From an uncultured Flavobacterium sp. (GTDB lineage: Bacteria; Bacteroidota; Bacteroidia; Flavobacteriales; Flavobacteriaceae): 64,000 nt of DNA. How positions within the stretch are numbered: position 1 is the first letter of the stretch; every line of letters starts with the position of its first letter. Made by a program: the position numbers and the translations under genes. The stretch is from the NCBI RefSeq assembly GCF_946478785.1, contig NZ_CAMLDD010000023.1, forward strand, positions 1 to 64,000, given 5' to 3'. The notes below the pieces were generated by a model. The model searched no databases, had not been told where the DNA came from, and saw only the letters and a list, made by a program, of their open reading frames with translations. This document shows positions 51,992-60,767 of this stretch, piece after piece.

Positions 51992-53056
51992 ATGACCAAA
52001 ACAATTTGTGAAATTCTGATATTGTTATTCTTTGTAAGTTGCAGTAAAGATGACAATACTTCTGATACTAATCCAATTCAAACCATGTACTTTCCACCCC
52101 TAACAGGAAATAGCTGGGAGACAACATCAATTTCAGATTTAAAATGGAATCAAAATGCCGTAAAGCCACTTCTGGATTACTTAGAACTCAAAAATTCTAA
52201 ATCCTTCATCGTCTTAGTCAATGGCCGAATCGTTTTAGAAAATTACTTCAACAATCACACTCCAACAACAAACTGGTATTGGGCAAGCGCCGGAAAAACA
52301 CTAACTTCAATCATGGTCGGAATTGCTCAGCAAGAAGGTCTGCTGAACATAAACAATAAGGTCTCTCAATATATTGGCACAGGCTGGACAAGCGAAACAC
52401 TCGCAAAAGAAAATCTGATAACGTCCAAACATTTACTTACCATGACATCAGGGTTAGACGACAGCACAGACGAAGTCGAACCCGTTAACCTTATCTACAA
52501 AGCTGATGCAGGTTCACGCTGGGCATATCACAATGTATATGTAAAATTGCAGGATGTTGTTGAAGCAGCAAGTTCACAAACCTGGACGAATTATTTCAAT
52601 ACTAAATTAAGGGACAAAATTGGCATGAATGGCATTTGGGTTCAGCTTGGAGTGAACAGTGTTTATACTAGCAACTCAAGAAGCATGGCACGATTTGGAC
52701 TTTTAATGCTCAACAAAGGGAAGTGGGGCAACAATACGATTTTCAACGAAGGCTATTTCACAGAAGCAACAACCACATCACAAAACATCAATTTAGGCTA
52801 CGGATATTTATGGTGGCTTAACGGAAAAGCAAATTATCATTTACCGCAATCCCAACTCACATTTATGGAAAGTATTATTCCAACTGCACCAAGCGATATG
52901 TTTATGGCATTGGGTAAAAATGATCAGAAAATCTATATCGTTCCAAGTAAAAAAATGGTAATCATAAGAATGGGAGAAGCTGCAGACGATGATAGCTTAG
53001 CCTTATCTGATTTTGATAAAACTTTATGGGAAAAAATTAGTGCTTTGTATAATTAA
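51992..53056 (+). CDS. Serine hydrolase of the beta-lactamase/DD-peptidase fold (lipoprotein)
   Basis: A 354-residue lipoprotein (lipobox FFVSC, Cys17). The beta-lactamase-family domain shows the SxxK motif in WASAGKTLTS (Ser99, Lys102), WAYHNVYVKL as the YxN motif, and a late NLGYGYLWWLNGK segment. Related proteins are esterases, peptidases or class C-like enzymes of unknown substrate. It stands alone. Confidence 0.85.
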   Translation: MTKTICEILILLFFVSCSKDDNTSDTNPIQTMYFPPLTGNSWETTSISDLKWNQNAVKPLLDYLELKNSKSFIVLVNGRIVLENYFNNHTPTTNWYWASAGKTLTSIMVGIAQQEGLLNINNKVSQYIGTGWTSETLAKENLITSKHLLTMTSGLDDSTDEVEPVNLIYKADAGSRWAYHNVYVKLQDVVEAASSQTWTNYFNTKLRDKIGMNGIWVQLGVNSVYTSNSRSMARFGLLMLNKGKWGNNTIFNEGYFTEATTTSQNINLGYGYLWWLNGKANYHLPQSQLTFMESIIPTAPSDMFMALGKNDQKIYIVPSKKMVIIRMGEAADDDSLALSDFDKTLWEKISALYN

Positions 53057-53090
53057 CTACATTCTCTAAACCCTGTCTGCTAAAGTTATT

Positions 53091-53768
53091 TTACCAGAGC
53101 ATTTCTTTTTGAAATTCAGCATCCCAAAAAGTTCCTGTTGCCATTTCGCTTTCGATTAATTTAAATATTCCATTTGCAGAAAATTCAGTTGTTAATGGTG
53201 CTCCTTCTGTTGATAATTTTGTATTTACCCAACCGGATGAATTGAATTTACATTAATATTTTTAACTTTCAATCTTGAAGACAGAGTCTTGGTATACATA
53301 TTTAAAGCAGATTTTGACATTCTATATGCGGTAGAGTCGCTTTTTGATATCATGTTCAATGTTGCCATTATTGAAGAAATATTCAAAATTTTGCCATTCG
53401 GATTTACTAAATCTAAAATAGTTTCCGTAAAATGTACAAGTCCGAAAACATTTGTTTCAAAAGTTGATCTTAAACTTTCTAAATCTGGCTCATTTTTATC
53501 CAAGTCCGGAGCAATTCCGGCATTGTTTACCAAAATATCAATTCCTTTGTAATTGTTTCTAATTAATGAATTCGCATTATCAATTGATTCTTGATTAGTC
53601 AAATCTAATTCAACAACAAATAAGTTTTCGGAATCGATATTTTCAATTTTACCATTTCTTGAAGTTCCAATGACAAAATAATTTTCTGCAATTAATTTTC
53701 TTTGCTAAAGCATTTCCTATACCTGAATTAGCTCCTGTTATTAGTACAACTTTATTATTCGAAATCAT
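53091..53768 (-). pseudogene. Short-chain dehydrogenase/reductase with two frameshifts
   Basis: The frame begins at the ATG at 53768 (MISNNKVVLITGANSGIGN, the TGxxxGxG cofactor motif). It breaks in an A-run near 53696-53699, where one extra A is present. It continues as LIAENYFVIGTSRNGKIEN through NNAG, NISSI and AYRMSKSAL (YxxxK), and breaks again near 53233, where one G is missing before GWVNTKL. It ends at 53091 after FWDAEFQKEMLW. Joining the three frames restores a full SDR of about 225 residues. Two single-base indels suggest a decaying gene, or assembly errors. The gene sits 13 bp after a small membrane protein gene. Confidence 0.85.
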
Positions 53769-53781
53769 TTAGTGTCTAATT

Positions 53782-53961
53782 TTACCTTTTGTGACGCAAT
53801 CTGGCCAGGATTCCCATAAAAAAAAGAACCACTCCCAAAACCAATAAAGCATAATAAATAGATAAATTATTATCTCTTAAAACATTAGCCAAAACAAAAC
53901 AGATAATACTCGCAAAATAAAAAACAAGTGGCGATATATTTTTAATAGAAGAAAAACTCAT
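53782..53961 (-). CDS. 59-residue membrane protein
   Basis: A short complete gene (ATG at 53961, stop at 53782) 8 bp after ftsY. Two membrane segments are clear: SPLVFYFASIICFVLANVL and IYYALLVLGVVLFFMGIL, joined by the polar RDNNLS, with a basic C-terminus ARLRHKR. Family unknown. The tight spacing to ftsY and the strongly membrane-like composition support a real gene. Confidence 0.7.
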   Translation of the reverse strand: MSFSSIKNISPLVFYFASIICFVLANVLRDNNLSIYYALLVLGVVLFFMGILARLRHKR

Positions 53962-53969
53962 TATAAATT

Positions 53970-54923
53970 TTATTTAAAGAAACTGTCTACGAATTCATAT
54001 TTATTGAAGACCTGCAAATCTTCTATTCCTTCTCCAACACCTATGTATTTTACAGGAATCTGGAATTGGTCTGAAATACCTATTACGACACCACCTTTTG
54101 CAGTTCCGTCTAATTTAGTTACAGCAAGTGAAGTAACTTCAGTAGCAGCTGTAAATTGCTTAGCTTGTTCAAAAGCATTCTGGCCTGTAGAACCATCTAA
54201 AACCAAAAGAACATCGTGAGGTGCATCGGCAACCACTTTTTGCATTACACGTTTTACTTTGGTCAGTTCGTTCATTAAATTGATTTTATTATGAAGACGC
54301 CCTGCTGTATCAATAATAACAACATCTGCATTTTGAGCAACTGCAGATTGCAACGTATCAAAAGCCACAGAAGCCGGATCACTTCCCATGTTTTGTCTAA
54401 CGATTGGAACATCAACACGATCTGCCCAAACCTGTAATTGATCAATCGCAGCAGCACGAAAAGTATCAGCAGCACCTAAAACTACTTTGTAACCTGCTTT
54501 TTTAAACTGATAAGCCAATTTACCAATAGTAGTTGTTTTACCAACTCCATTAACACCAACAACCATTAAAACATATGGCTTTTTATCTTTCGGAATTTCG
54601 AATTCGGTTGCCTCACCTGTATTAGTTTCAGATAGTAAAGCACCTATCTCGTCACGCAATATTTGGTTTAACTCATCAGTTCCTAAATATTTATCTTCGG
54701 CAACACGTTTTTCTATTCGGGTAATGATTTTAAGCGTAGTGTTTACCCCAACATCAGAGGCTACGAGAATTTCCTCAAGATTATCCAATACATCGTCATC
54801 GACTTTTGATTTTCCAGCAACGGCTTTGCTTAATTTGGAGAAGAAGGTAGTTTTTGATTTTTCAAGACTTTTGTCTAAAGTCTCTTTTTTATCGGTAGAA
54901 AATAATTTTTTAAAAAAACTCAT
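53970..54923 (-). CDS. ftsY: Signal recognition particle receptor FtsY
   Basis: A 317-residue GTPase that receives SRP-ribosome complexes at the membrane. The N domain (about 20-100) is followed by the G domain with GVNGVGKTTT (G1, about 123-132), DTFRAAA, DTAGRLHN (G3), TKLDGTAKGG (G4) and the close YIGVGEGIEDLQVF. The acidic A domain is short, as usual in this phylum. Confidence 0.97.
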   Translation of the reverse strand: MSFFKKLFSTDKKETLDKSLEKSKTTFFSKLSKAVAGKSKVDDDVLDNLEEILVASDVGVNTTLKIITRIEKRVAEDKYLGTDELNQILRDEIGALLSETNTGEATEFEIPKDKKPYVLMVVGVNGVGKTTTIGKLAYQFKKAGYKVVLGAADTFRAAAIDQLQVWADRVDVPIVRQNMGSDPASVAFDTLQSAVAQNADVVIIDTAGRLHNKINLMNELTKVKRVMQKVVADAPHDVLLVLDGSTGQNAFEQAKQFTAATEVTSLAVTKLDGTAKGGVVIGISDQFQIPVKYIGVGEGIEDLQVFNKYEFVDSFFK

Positions 54924-55016
54924 TTTTTTTGTAGATTATTAGATTTTGTTAGACTTGTTGGATTTGCAAACAATCCGAAGCCTGAAAAGCTTAAAAGAAG
55001 GACAATTGTTTTAGAC

Positions 55017-55085
55017 TAGCCCTGACAGCAGCGGCATCCTTTGCCTGCCTTCTTTAGGCAGGCAAAGATTTAGCGAATGGCGGGA
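55017..55085 (+). repeat. Variable-tip hairpin repeat (family 4), copy C
   Basis: Starts tagccctgacagcagcggca, has the hairpin ctttgcctgcct / aggcaggcaaag (55039-55050 with 55056-55067, 12 bp perfect), and ends agatttagcgaatggcggga. The arms match copies A and B while the hairpin tip is entirely different. It lies between ftsY and the DUF4295 terminator, in a gene-free gap of about 270 bp. Confidence 0.75.
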
Positions 55086-55147
55086 ACAATGTTTAAAAAA
55101 AAGCCAATTGTTGTGCTCCTATAAATTTTAAACAAATATAAAAATAA

Positions 55148-55178
55148 AAAAGCTACTTTCGAGATGAAAGTAGCTTTT
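55148..55178 (-). terminator. Terminator of the rpmB-rpmG-DUF4295 operon
   Basis: A perfect 13-bp stem (55148-55160 with 55166-55178, aaaagctactttc / gaaagtagctttt) has a 5-nt loop and is followed by TTTTTATTTT on the minus strand. Confidence 0.85.
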
Positions 55179-55197
55179 CTATATAATGTGATTGTTA

Positions 55198-55350
55198 TTA
55201 TTTCTTTTTCAAGAAAGTATCAACTTCTTCAGGAGCCATAATAGATTCTACGAATGTATATGCACCAGTTTTTGGAGATTTCACCATTTTGATGGCTTTT
55301 GATAATCTCTTAGAAGCTGTTTGTAACGATGCTACGGTTTTCTTTGCCAT
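55198..55350 (-). CDS. DUF4295 protein
   Basis: A 50-residue basic protein, MAKKTVASLQTASKRLSKAI to VDTFLKKK. This small family is found in Bacteroidota next to rpmG and may be ribosome-associated (inference from context). It lies 68 bp after rpmG and just before the operon terminator. Confidence 0.88.
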   Translation of the reverse strand: MAKKTVASLQTASKRLSKAIKMVKSPKTGAYTFVESIMAPEEVDTFLKKK

Positions 55351-55418
55351 GATTCAAATGTTATTGAAATTAATAAAAAACAAATGTTACCATCTGAGAT
55401 TTATCAAACCTCTAATTA

Positions 55419-55601
55419 TTACTTAATTTCTTTGTGAACAGTTACTCTTTTCAAGATTGGATTAAATTTTTTAATCTCTAATCTGTCTGGAGTATTTTTT
55501 TTGTTCTTTGTTGTGATGTATCTTGAAGTCCCTGCAACACCAGTAGTCTTGTGCTCAGTACATTCTAAAATTACCTGGATTCTATTACCTTTCTTTGCCA
55601 T
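55419..55601 (-). CDS. rpmG: 50S ribosomal protein L33 (bL33)
   Basis: A 60-residue protein: [52 protein letters not shown]. Classic bL33. It lies 27 bp after rpmB. Only one Cys is present (Cys14), so this is the zinc-free form. Confidence 0.98.
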   Translation of the reverse strand: MAKKGNRIQVILECTEHKTTGVAGTSRYITTKNKKNTPDRLEIKKFNPILKRVTVHKEIK

Positions 55602-55628
55602 CTTGCTATATATTTATTTAGGAAAGGA

Positions 55629-55865
55629 TTATTTGATAAATCCTTCTGACTGCGCTTTTTTCAAAACTGCAGAAATTCCATTTTTATTAATTGTTTTTAT
55701 CGTAGATGCTGCTACTCTAAGAGTAATCCATCTATCTTCTTCTGGAAGATAAAAACGCTTTTTAACTAAGTTTACAGAAAATTTTCTCTTAGTTTTGTTC
55801 ATAGCGTGAGAAACGTTATTTCCTACCATCGCTCTTTTACCTGTAAGGTCACAAACTCTTGACAT
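55629..55865 (-). CDS. rpmB: 50S ribosomal protein L28 (bL28)
   Basis: A 78-residue protein: [55 protein letters not shown]. Full-length bL28, first gene of the operon. Confidence 0.98.
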   Translation of the reverse strand: MSRVCDLTGKRAMVGNNVSHAMNKTKRKFSVNLVKKRFYLPEEDRWITLRVAASTIKTINKNGISAVLKKAQSEGFIK

Positions 55866-55901
55866 TATACTTATCTTTTATCGTTATTCAAAATCAGGGT
55901 G

Positions 55902-55932
55902 CAAAGAAAAGAAAAATAAACGATTGTAGCAA
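55902..55932 (-). promoter_or_regulatory. Promoter of the rpmB operon
   Basis: On the minus strand TTG (55930-55932), a 20-bp spacer, then TTTCTTTG (55902-55909), differing from TAnnTTTG at one position. The rpmB start codon follows 37 bp later. Confidence 0.5.
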
Positions 55933-55936
55933 AAAA

Positions 55937-57190
55937 TTAATACACATTTTTTAAAATTTCTTTTTGCAATATCTCCAAACTCTTAATCGTAGCTCTATCT
56001 ATCACTTTTTCACGGGGTTGCCCAAAATTAAATTCTTCTACAATTACATCTGTTGGCGTGGCCAAAGCGATAAAAACAGTACCAATTTCAGCATCTGAAT
56101 CTCCTTTCGTGGGTCCGGCGTTCCCTGTTGTTGCAATCGCATAGTCTGTTTTCAGTATCTGTTTTACATTCAAAGCCATAGCTTTTGCCACTTGTGCACT
56201 TACTACAGAATATTTATCAATTAAATCCTGCGAAACACCCAGGACATTTACTTTTACTTCAGTAGCATAGGAAACCACACTTCCTTTAAAATACTGTGAC
56301 GATCCTGGAATTGCAGATAAAATGGATCCAATTTTTCCACCGGTAAAACTTTCAGCAGTGGAAATTGTCTTGTTTTGTTTGGCTAGCATTTTTCCTACTA
56401 AGACTTCAATAGTTTCATTTTCTTCGTAACCTACTATAATATCGTGAATTATAAGATCCAGCGATTTTACATTTTCTTCAATTGCAGCTTCCAGCTTTTC
56501 TTTATTTGTTCCTCTTGCCGTTAATCTCAAACGCACTCTCCCAGGATTGGGCAGATAAGCTAATTTTATGAAATCAGGCAGGTTATTTTCCCAGTTTTCG
56601 ATACGTTCTGCGACTAAACTCTCACCTTGCCCATACGTTAATATGGTTTTATGAATAATATAAGGGCGCTTGTATTCACGTACTATTTTAGGAATTATTT
56701 CTTCTTCAACCAAATATTTCATTTCATAAGGGACTCCTGGAAGCGAAATAAATACAGTATTTTCTTTTTTCATCCACATTCCAGGTGCAGTACCAACCTG
56801 ATTATGCAATATTGTACAAGTTGAAGGAACCAAAGCCTGATCTTTATTCATTTGAGTAATCGGGCGCTTAAAATAACCTTCTATTAATTGCGTTACATGC
56901 GCCAAAACTTCCAGATTTACTACCAGCTCGTCATCAAAATATTCACAAAAAGTTTTTTTCGTTACATCATCTTTTGTTGGTCCTAAACCTCCTGTAACAA
57001 TTACAAGATCTACTTTGTTCTGCAGTTTTGCAAAAGTGTCTAAAATATGTTTTTTATCATCACTAATTGAAATCATCTCGGTAATTTCCACTCCGATTCT
57101 ATCAAGTGATTTGGCTATAAAACCTGAATTTGTATCTACAATCTGACCAATTAAAATTTCGTCTCCAATTGTAATAATAGTTGCTTTCAT
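55937..57190 (-). CDS. cinA: CinA-family protein
   Basis: A 417-residue cytoplasmic protein. I chose the ATG at 57190 ([16 protein letters not shown], the standard family start) over one 18 bp upstream. The N-terminal MoCF/COG1058 domain (about 1-165; [12 protein letters not shown]) has ADP-ribose pyrophosphatase activity in relatives. The C-terminal CinA domain (about 255-415; [35 protein letters not shown]) has nicotinamide-mononucleotide deamidase activity. It belongs to NAD recycling. The 200-bp region upstream of it holds nothing recognised. Confidence 0.95.
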   Translation of the reverse strand: MKATIITIGDEILIGQIVDTNSGFIAKSLDRIGVEITEMISISDDKKHILDTFAKLQNKVDLVIVTGGLGPTKDDVTKKTFCEYFDDELVVNLEVLAHVTQLIEGYFKRPITQMNKDQALVPSTCTILHNQVGTAPGMWMKKENTVFISLPGVPYEMKYLVEEEIIPKIVREYKRPYIIHKTILTYGQGESLVAERIENWENNLPDFIKLAYLPNPGRVRLRLTARGTNKEKLEAAIEENVKSLDLIIHDIIVGYEENETIEVLVGKMLAKQNKTISTAESFTGGKIGSILSAIPGSSQYFKGSVVSYATEVKVNVLGVSQDLIDKYSVVSAQVAKAMALNVKQILKTDYAIATTGNAGPTKGDSDAEIGTVFIALATPTDVIVEEFNFGQPREKVIDRATIKSLEILQKEILKNVY

Positions 57191-57392
57191 GCTGGCAGAA
57201 TGTTTCACTTACAAACAGTAAGTCATTATTTAGAGAGTAGGTTTTGTAGCAAAAATTTGTGTGAGGAACAGAAACAACATCCGTTTGTGACAGAAAAAAG
57301 ACCTAACTAAATGATATTTCCCTGAACATAGAATGCAGTAAAACCATTCTGTTTTTTTTAATCAAATTAAAAAGAGCAAAATAGGTCACGCC

Positions 57393-57740
57393 CTAAGTAA
57401 TATCAAAATCTTTTTTTATTTCTTTAACAGCATCATTTACCTGCTTTTTGATACTTTTAAAAGTTTCAATAATTTCTTTCTTTTTGCCCTCTGCTTTTGT
57501 CCAGGCTTCTACTTGCAGAATCTCTTCAAAAGCAACGTTTAATCCCATTAAATCAAGGGTAGGTTTTATTTTATGCGCATAAGAATAGGCATGCTTGTGA
57601 TCTTTTTTCTTAATACCTTCTTTTATTTGTTTTAAATCTTCAGGCACTTCAGTAACAAATAACCTTAGGATCTCATTTACAAACTCGGTATCATTGTCTG
57701 AAAGTGCGTATACTTTCGATAAATTATATTTTAGTGCCAT
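57393..57740 (-). CDS. Hpt-domain phosphotransfer protein
   Basis: A 115-residue all-helical protein. The histidine phosphotransfer motif is YAHKIKPTLDLMG with His56. No other domain is fused, so it would shuttle phosphate between a hybrid kinase and a response regulator encoded elsewhere. Its start codon overlaps the stop codon of the FAH-family gene by one base. Confidence 0.85.
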   Translation of the reverse strand: MALKYNLSKVYALSDNDTEFVNEILRLFVTEVPEDLKQIKEGIKKKDHKHAYSYAHKIKPTLDLMGLNVAFEEILQVEAWTKAEGKKKEIIETFKSIKKQVNDAVKEIKKDFDIT

Positions 57741-58351
57741 TATTTTACTTGTATTCTGAATAATTTTTTATCTTCTAAAAAGCCTTCTAAAACATCATTT
57801 GGCTTGACTGCCGCAACTCCTGCCGGTGTCCCTGTAAAAATAACATCGCCTATTTTTAATGTAAAAAACTGCGATACATAAGAAATAAGCTCCTCTATTT
57901 TCCAAAGCATAAGACTTGTGTTGCCTCTTTGAACTGTTTTAGCATTGTTGGTCAGTTCAAAAGTAATATTTTCAACGGAACTAAAAAGCGACTTTGGCAA
58001 AAAATCCCCTATAACAGCAGATCCGTCAAAGGCCTTGGCTTTTTCCCATGGCAATCCTTTTTCTTTTAGTTTGGTCTGTAAATCCCTGGCCGTAAAATCA
58101 ATCCCTACACTTATTTCGTCATAATATTTATGGGCAAATTTAGGCTCAATATACTTTCCTACCTTATTAATTTTTACAACAATCTCAATTTCATGATGGA
58201 TATCTTCTGAAAATTCAGGGATTACAAATGGATGCTGTTTTAATAAAACCGCCGAATCAGGCTTCATAAAAATAACAGGCTCCGAAGGCTTTTCATTTTT
58301 CAGCTCTTCGATATGATTGGTATAATTTCTACCGATACAGATTATTTTCAT
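57740..58351 (-). CDS. Fumarylacetoacetate hydrolase-family protein
   Basis: A 203-residue cytoplasmic hydrolase: ICIGRNYTNHIEELKNEKPS, EPVIFMKPDSAV, metal ligands in DIHHEIEIVVKI and GIDFTARDLQ, and a late VIFTGTPAGVAAV. The family includes acylpyruvases and oxaloacetate decarboxylases; the substrate is not settled by sequence. Coupled to the Hpt gene by a one-base overlap. Confidence 0.9.
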   Translation of the reverse strand: MKIICIGRNYTNHIEELKNEKPSEPVIFMKPDSAVLLKQHPFVIPEFSEDIHHEIEIVVKINKVGKYIEPKFAHKYYDEISVGIDFTARDLQTKLKEKGLPWEKAKAFDGSAVIGDFLPKSLFSSVENITFELTNNAKTVQRGNTSLMLWKIEELISYVSQFFTLKIGDVIFTGTPAGVAAVKPNDVLEGFLEDKKLFRIQVK

Positions 58352-58440
58352 TTTCTCTATGTTAATAAGATTCTAAGTTACTAAGAATCTAAGAAAATAC
58401 ATAAAAAAATTGCATCTTAGAATCATACTAACTTAACAAC

Positions 58441-59211
58441 TTATTTCGTGTTTAGTTTTCTTAATTTAATGGCAGTTAAAACTTTCTTGGTATATAATGG
58501 AAAATCAGCATTTTGAATCCAGCTGTAATATCCGGGTTCAGTCGCTAAAACTTTTTCAACTTTTGCTCCTTTGTGTTTTCCGAAAGTAAAGATTTCTTCA
58601 TTGTCTTTATCAAAAGCAATCATTCCGGCAAAATCAGCAATTTTTTTACGTGTTGTAAACTCAGACAACACTTTCATATCATTTTCCAGTTCCGGATAAC
58701 GATCTAACTGCGCTTTTAAAATCTCATAAGTTGCCATTGTATCAGCCTCTGCAGAATGTGCGTTTTCCAGATTTTTACCGCAATAAAACTTCAATGCAGC
58801 ACTTAAGGTACGCTCCTCCATTTTATGAAAAATAGTCTGCACATCTACAGAAACCTTGTTTTTCATGTCAAAATCGACACCTGCCCGAAGCAACTCTTCT
58901 GCCAATAACGGGATATCAAAACGATCTGAATTAAAGCCCCCCAAATCACTATCCCTAATCATGTTGTATACCTGCGGTGCCAATTCCTTAAAGGTTGGTT
59001 CATTCGCTACTTTTTCATCTGTTATTCCATGCACATCCGTTGTGTGTGGCGGAATTGGAATGGTTGGATTCACTAACCAGGTTTTACTTTCTTTATTTCC
59101 GTTTGGAAAAACTTTAAATATTGAAATTTCTACTATCCTGTCTTTTCCGATATCAATTCCTGTAGTTTCTAAATCGAAAAAGCAGATTGGTCTGCTGAGT
59201 TTGAGTTCCAT
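58441..59211 (-). CDS. DEDDh 3'-5' exonuclease (DnaQ-like)
   Basis: A 256-residue exonuclease. Exo I is FFDLETTG (Asp and Glu), Exo II GGFNSDRFDIPLL, Exo III HSAEADTMAT, giving the DEDDh set. The C-terminal region (about 175-256) ends KHKGAKVEKVLATEPGYYSW, a putative quorum-sensing/exonuclease-associated extension common in Bacteroidota. It may proofread or process RNA or DNA; it is too small to be a full polymerase subunit fusion. Confidence 0.92.
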   Translation of the reverse strand: MELKLSRPICFFDLETTGIDIGKDRIVEISIFKVFPNGNKESKTWLVNPTIPIPPHTTDVHGITDEKVANEPTFKELAPQVYNMIRDSDLGGFNSDRFDIPLLAEELLRAGVDFDMKNKVSVDVQTIFHKMEERTLSAALKFYCGKNLENAHSAEADTMATYEILKAQLDRYPELENDMKVLSEFTTRKKIADFAGMIAFDKDNEEIFTFGKHKGAKVEKVLATEPGYYSWIQNADFPLYTKKVLTAIKLRKLNTK

Positions 59212-59231
59212 TTTTTTATTTTTGAATGTTA

Positions 59232-59262
59232 CAAATGTAATTTTAAAGACTAATTATCACAA
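59232..59262 (-). promoter_or_regulatory. Promoter of the exonuclease gene
   Basis: On the minus strand TTG (59260-59262), a 20-bp spacer, then TACATTTG (59232-59239), a full match to the phylum consensus. The start codon follows 21 bp later. Confidence 0.6.
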
Positions 59263-59320
59263 ATTTATTGAAGCAAACAATTGTTAAAATTACTTTTTTT
59301 TAAACTTGATATAAAAACAA

Positions 59321-59351
59321 AAAATCCGACAAAACCAAATTTTGCCGGATT
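59321..59351 (-). terminator. Terminator of the E2 acyltransferase gene
   Basis: A 12-bp stem (59323-59334 with 59340-59351; aatccg...caaaa) has one G-U pair in the minus-strand RNA and is followed by TTTTTTG. It lies 22 bp past the E2 stop codon. Confidence 0.75.
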
Positions 59352-59373
59352 AATATCCTTAATGTATTTGTTT

Positions 59374-60684
59374 TTAAAAATCCCTGTCGACATCAAAAGC
59401 TTCTAAGTACTCGGCCACCCGTTTCACAAAACTTCCGCCTAAAGCACCATCCACCACTCTGTGATCATAAGAATGCGACAAAAACATCTTTTGACGAATT
59501 CCAATAAAATCACCTTCCGGAGTTTCTATGACGGCCGGTACCTTACGTATTGCTCCTAAAGCAAGGATTGCTACCTGCGGCTGATTGATAATTGGAGTGC
59601 CGAAAACACTTCCAAAAGTCCCAACATTAGTCACGGTGTAAGTTCCTCCTTGTGTGTCGTCTGGTTTTAATTTTCCAGTTTTGGCACGATTTGCCAAATC
59701 ATTTACTGCTTTTGCCATTCCGACAAGGTTCAACTGATCTGCATTTTTAATAACAGGAACAATTAAATTTCCGTTTGGTAAAGCAGCAGCCATCCCTAAA
59801 TTTATACTTTTCTTTTTAATGATGTAATCACCTTCTACTGAAATATTGATTCCCGGAAAATCTTTTATTGCTTTTGCAACGGCTTCCATAAAAATTGGAG
59901 TATAGGTAAGTTTTTCACCTTCTCTTTTTTCAAAAGATGTTTTAACCTTATCTCTCCATTTTACAATATTAGTCACATCAACCTCAATAAAAGACTGAAC
60001 ATGTGCAGAAGTCTGAAGCGAAGCCACCATATAACCTGATATCAGCTTACGCATTCTGTCCATTTCGACAATTTCATTTTCTCCGTTTACGGAAACCGGA
60101 ACTGCCTGCTGACTTTTTTGAGGTGCCGTTTCTTCTAATTTAGGAGTAAGTGTAACTTTTACCTCTTCACCATTAGATTTACGTTCCTCAATATATTGTA
60201 GAATATCTTCTTTTGTAACCCGGCCCTCTTTTCCTGAACCTGGAATATTTTCTAATTCAGCTAAAGAAATACCTTCCTCTTTGGCTATATTTTTTACTAA
60301 GGGAGAAAAGAATTTGTCTGAATGAGAAAAATCCTGAGGGGCGGAAACAGCTTCTCTGGCAAACTCAATTGTCTTTTCAATTTCAGCTGCCTCAGCAGGA
60401 ATTACAATTTCTTCGACAGACTTCACCTCAGACTCATCATCTCCTTCTGTTTCAATAATTGCAATAACTTGTCCAACCTGAACCAGATCATCCTTGCCAA
60501 ATAATTGTTCAATCAAAACTCCTGACACCTCACTTGGCACTTCACTGTCAACCTTATCAGTTGCAATTTCAAGTACCGCTTCATCAGCTTCAATTTTGTC
60601 TCCCACTTGTTTCAACCAGTTTGTAATGGTTGCTTCAGCTACACTTTCTCCCATTTTCGGAAGTCTTAATTCAAATCTTGCCAT
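59374..60684 (-). CDS. 2-oxo acid dehydrogenase E2 (dihydrolipoyl acyltransferase)
   Basis: A 436-residue E2 subunit. The lipoyl domain (about 1-78) has the lipoylated Lys44 in EIATDKVDSEVPS. The peripheral-subunit-binding domain lies at about 125-165 (FFSPLVKNIAKEEGISLAEL). The catalytic domain (about 205-436) has SHSYDHRVVDGALGG with the His-x-x-x-Asp-Gly motif. Most likely the branched-chain 2-oxo acid or a 2-oxoglutarate/pyruvate complex; E1 and E3 are not adjacent, so the exact complex is unclear. Confidence 0.93.
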   Translation of the reverse strand: MARFELRLPKMGESVAEATITNWLKQVGDKIEADEAVLEIATDKVDSEVPSEVSGVLIEQLFGKDDLVQVGQVIAIIETEGDDESEVKSVEEIVIPAEAAEIEKTIEFAREAVSAPQDFSHSDKFFSPLVKNIAKEEGISLAELENIPGSGKEGRVTKEDILQYIEERKSNGEEVKVTLTPKLEETAPQKSQQAVPVSVNGENEIVEMDRMRKLISGYMVASLQTSAHVQSFIEVDVTNIVKWRDKVKTSFEKREGEKLTYTPIFMEAVAKAIKDFPGINISVEGDYIIKKKSINLGMAAALPNGNLIVPVIKNADQLNLVGMAKAVNDLANRAKTGKLKPDDTQGGTYTVTNVGTFGSVFGTPIINQPQVAILALGAIRKVPAVIETPEGDFIGIRQKMFLSHSYDHRVVDGALGGSFVKRVAEYLEAFDVDRDF

Positions 60685-60767
60685 ATTACTAACCTAAAAG
60701 GTGATTTCGATTTTCAGATTGCGAAATTACTAAATATTTTAAACACAAATTAAATAAAATATAATTT

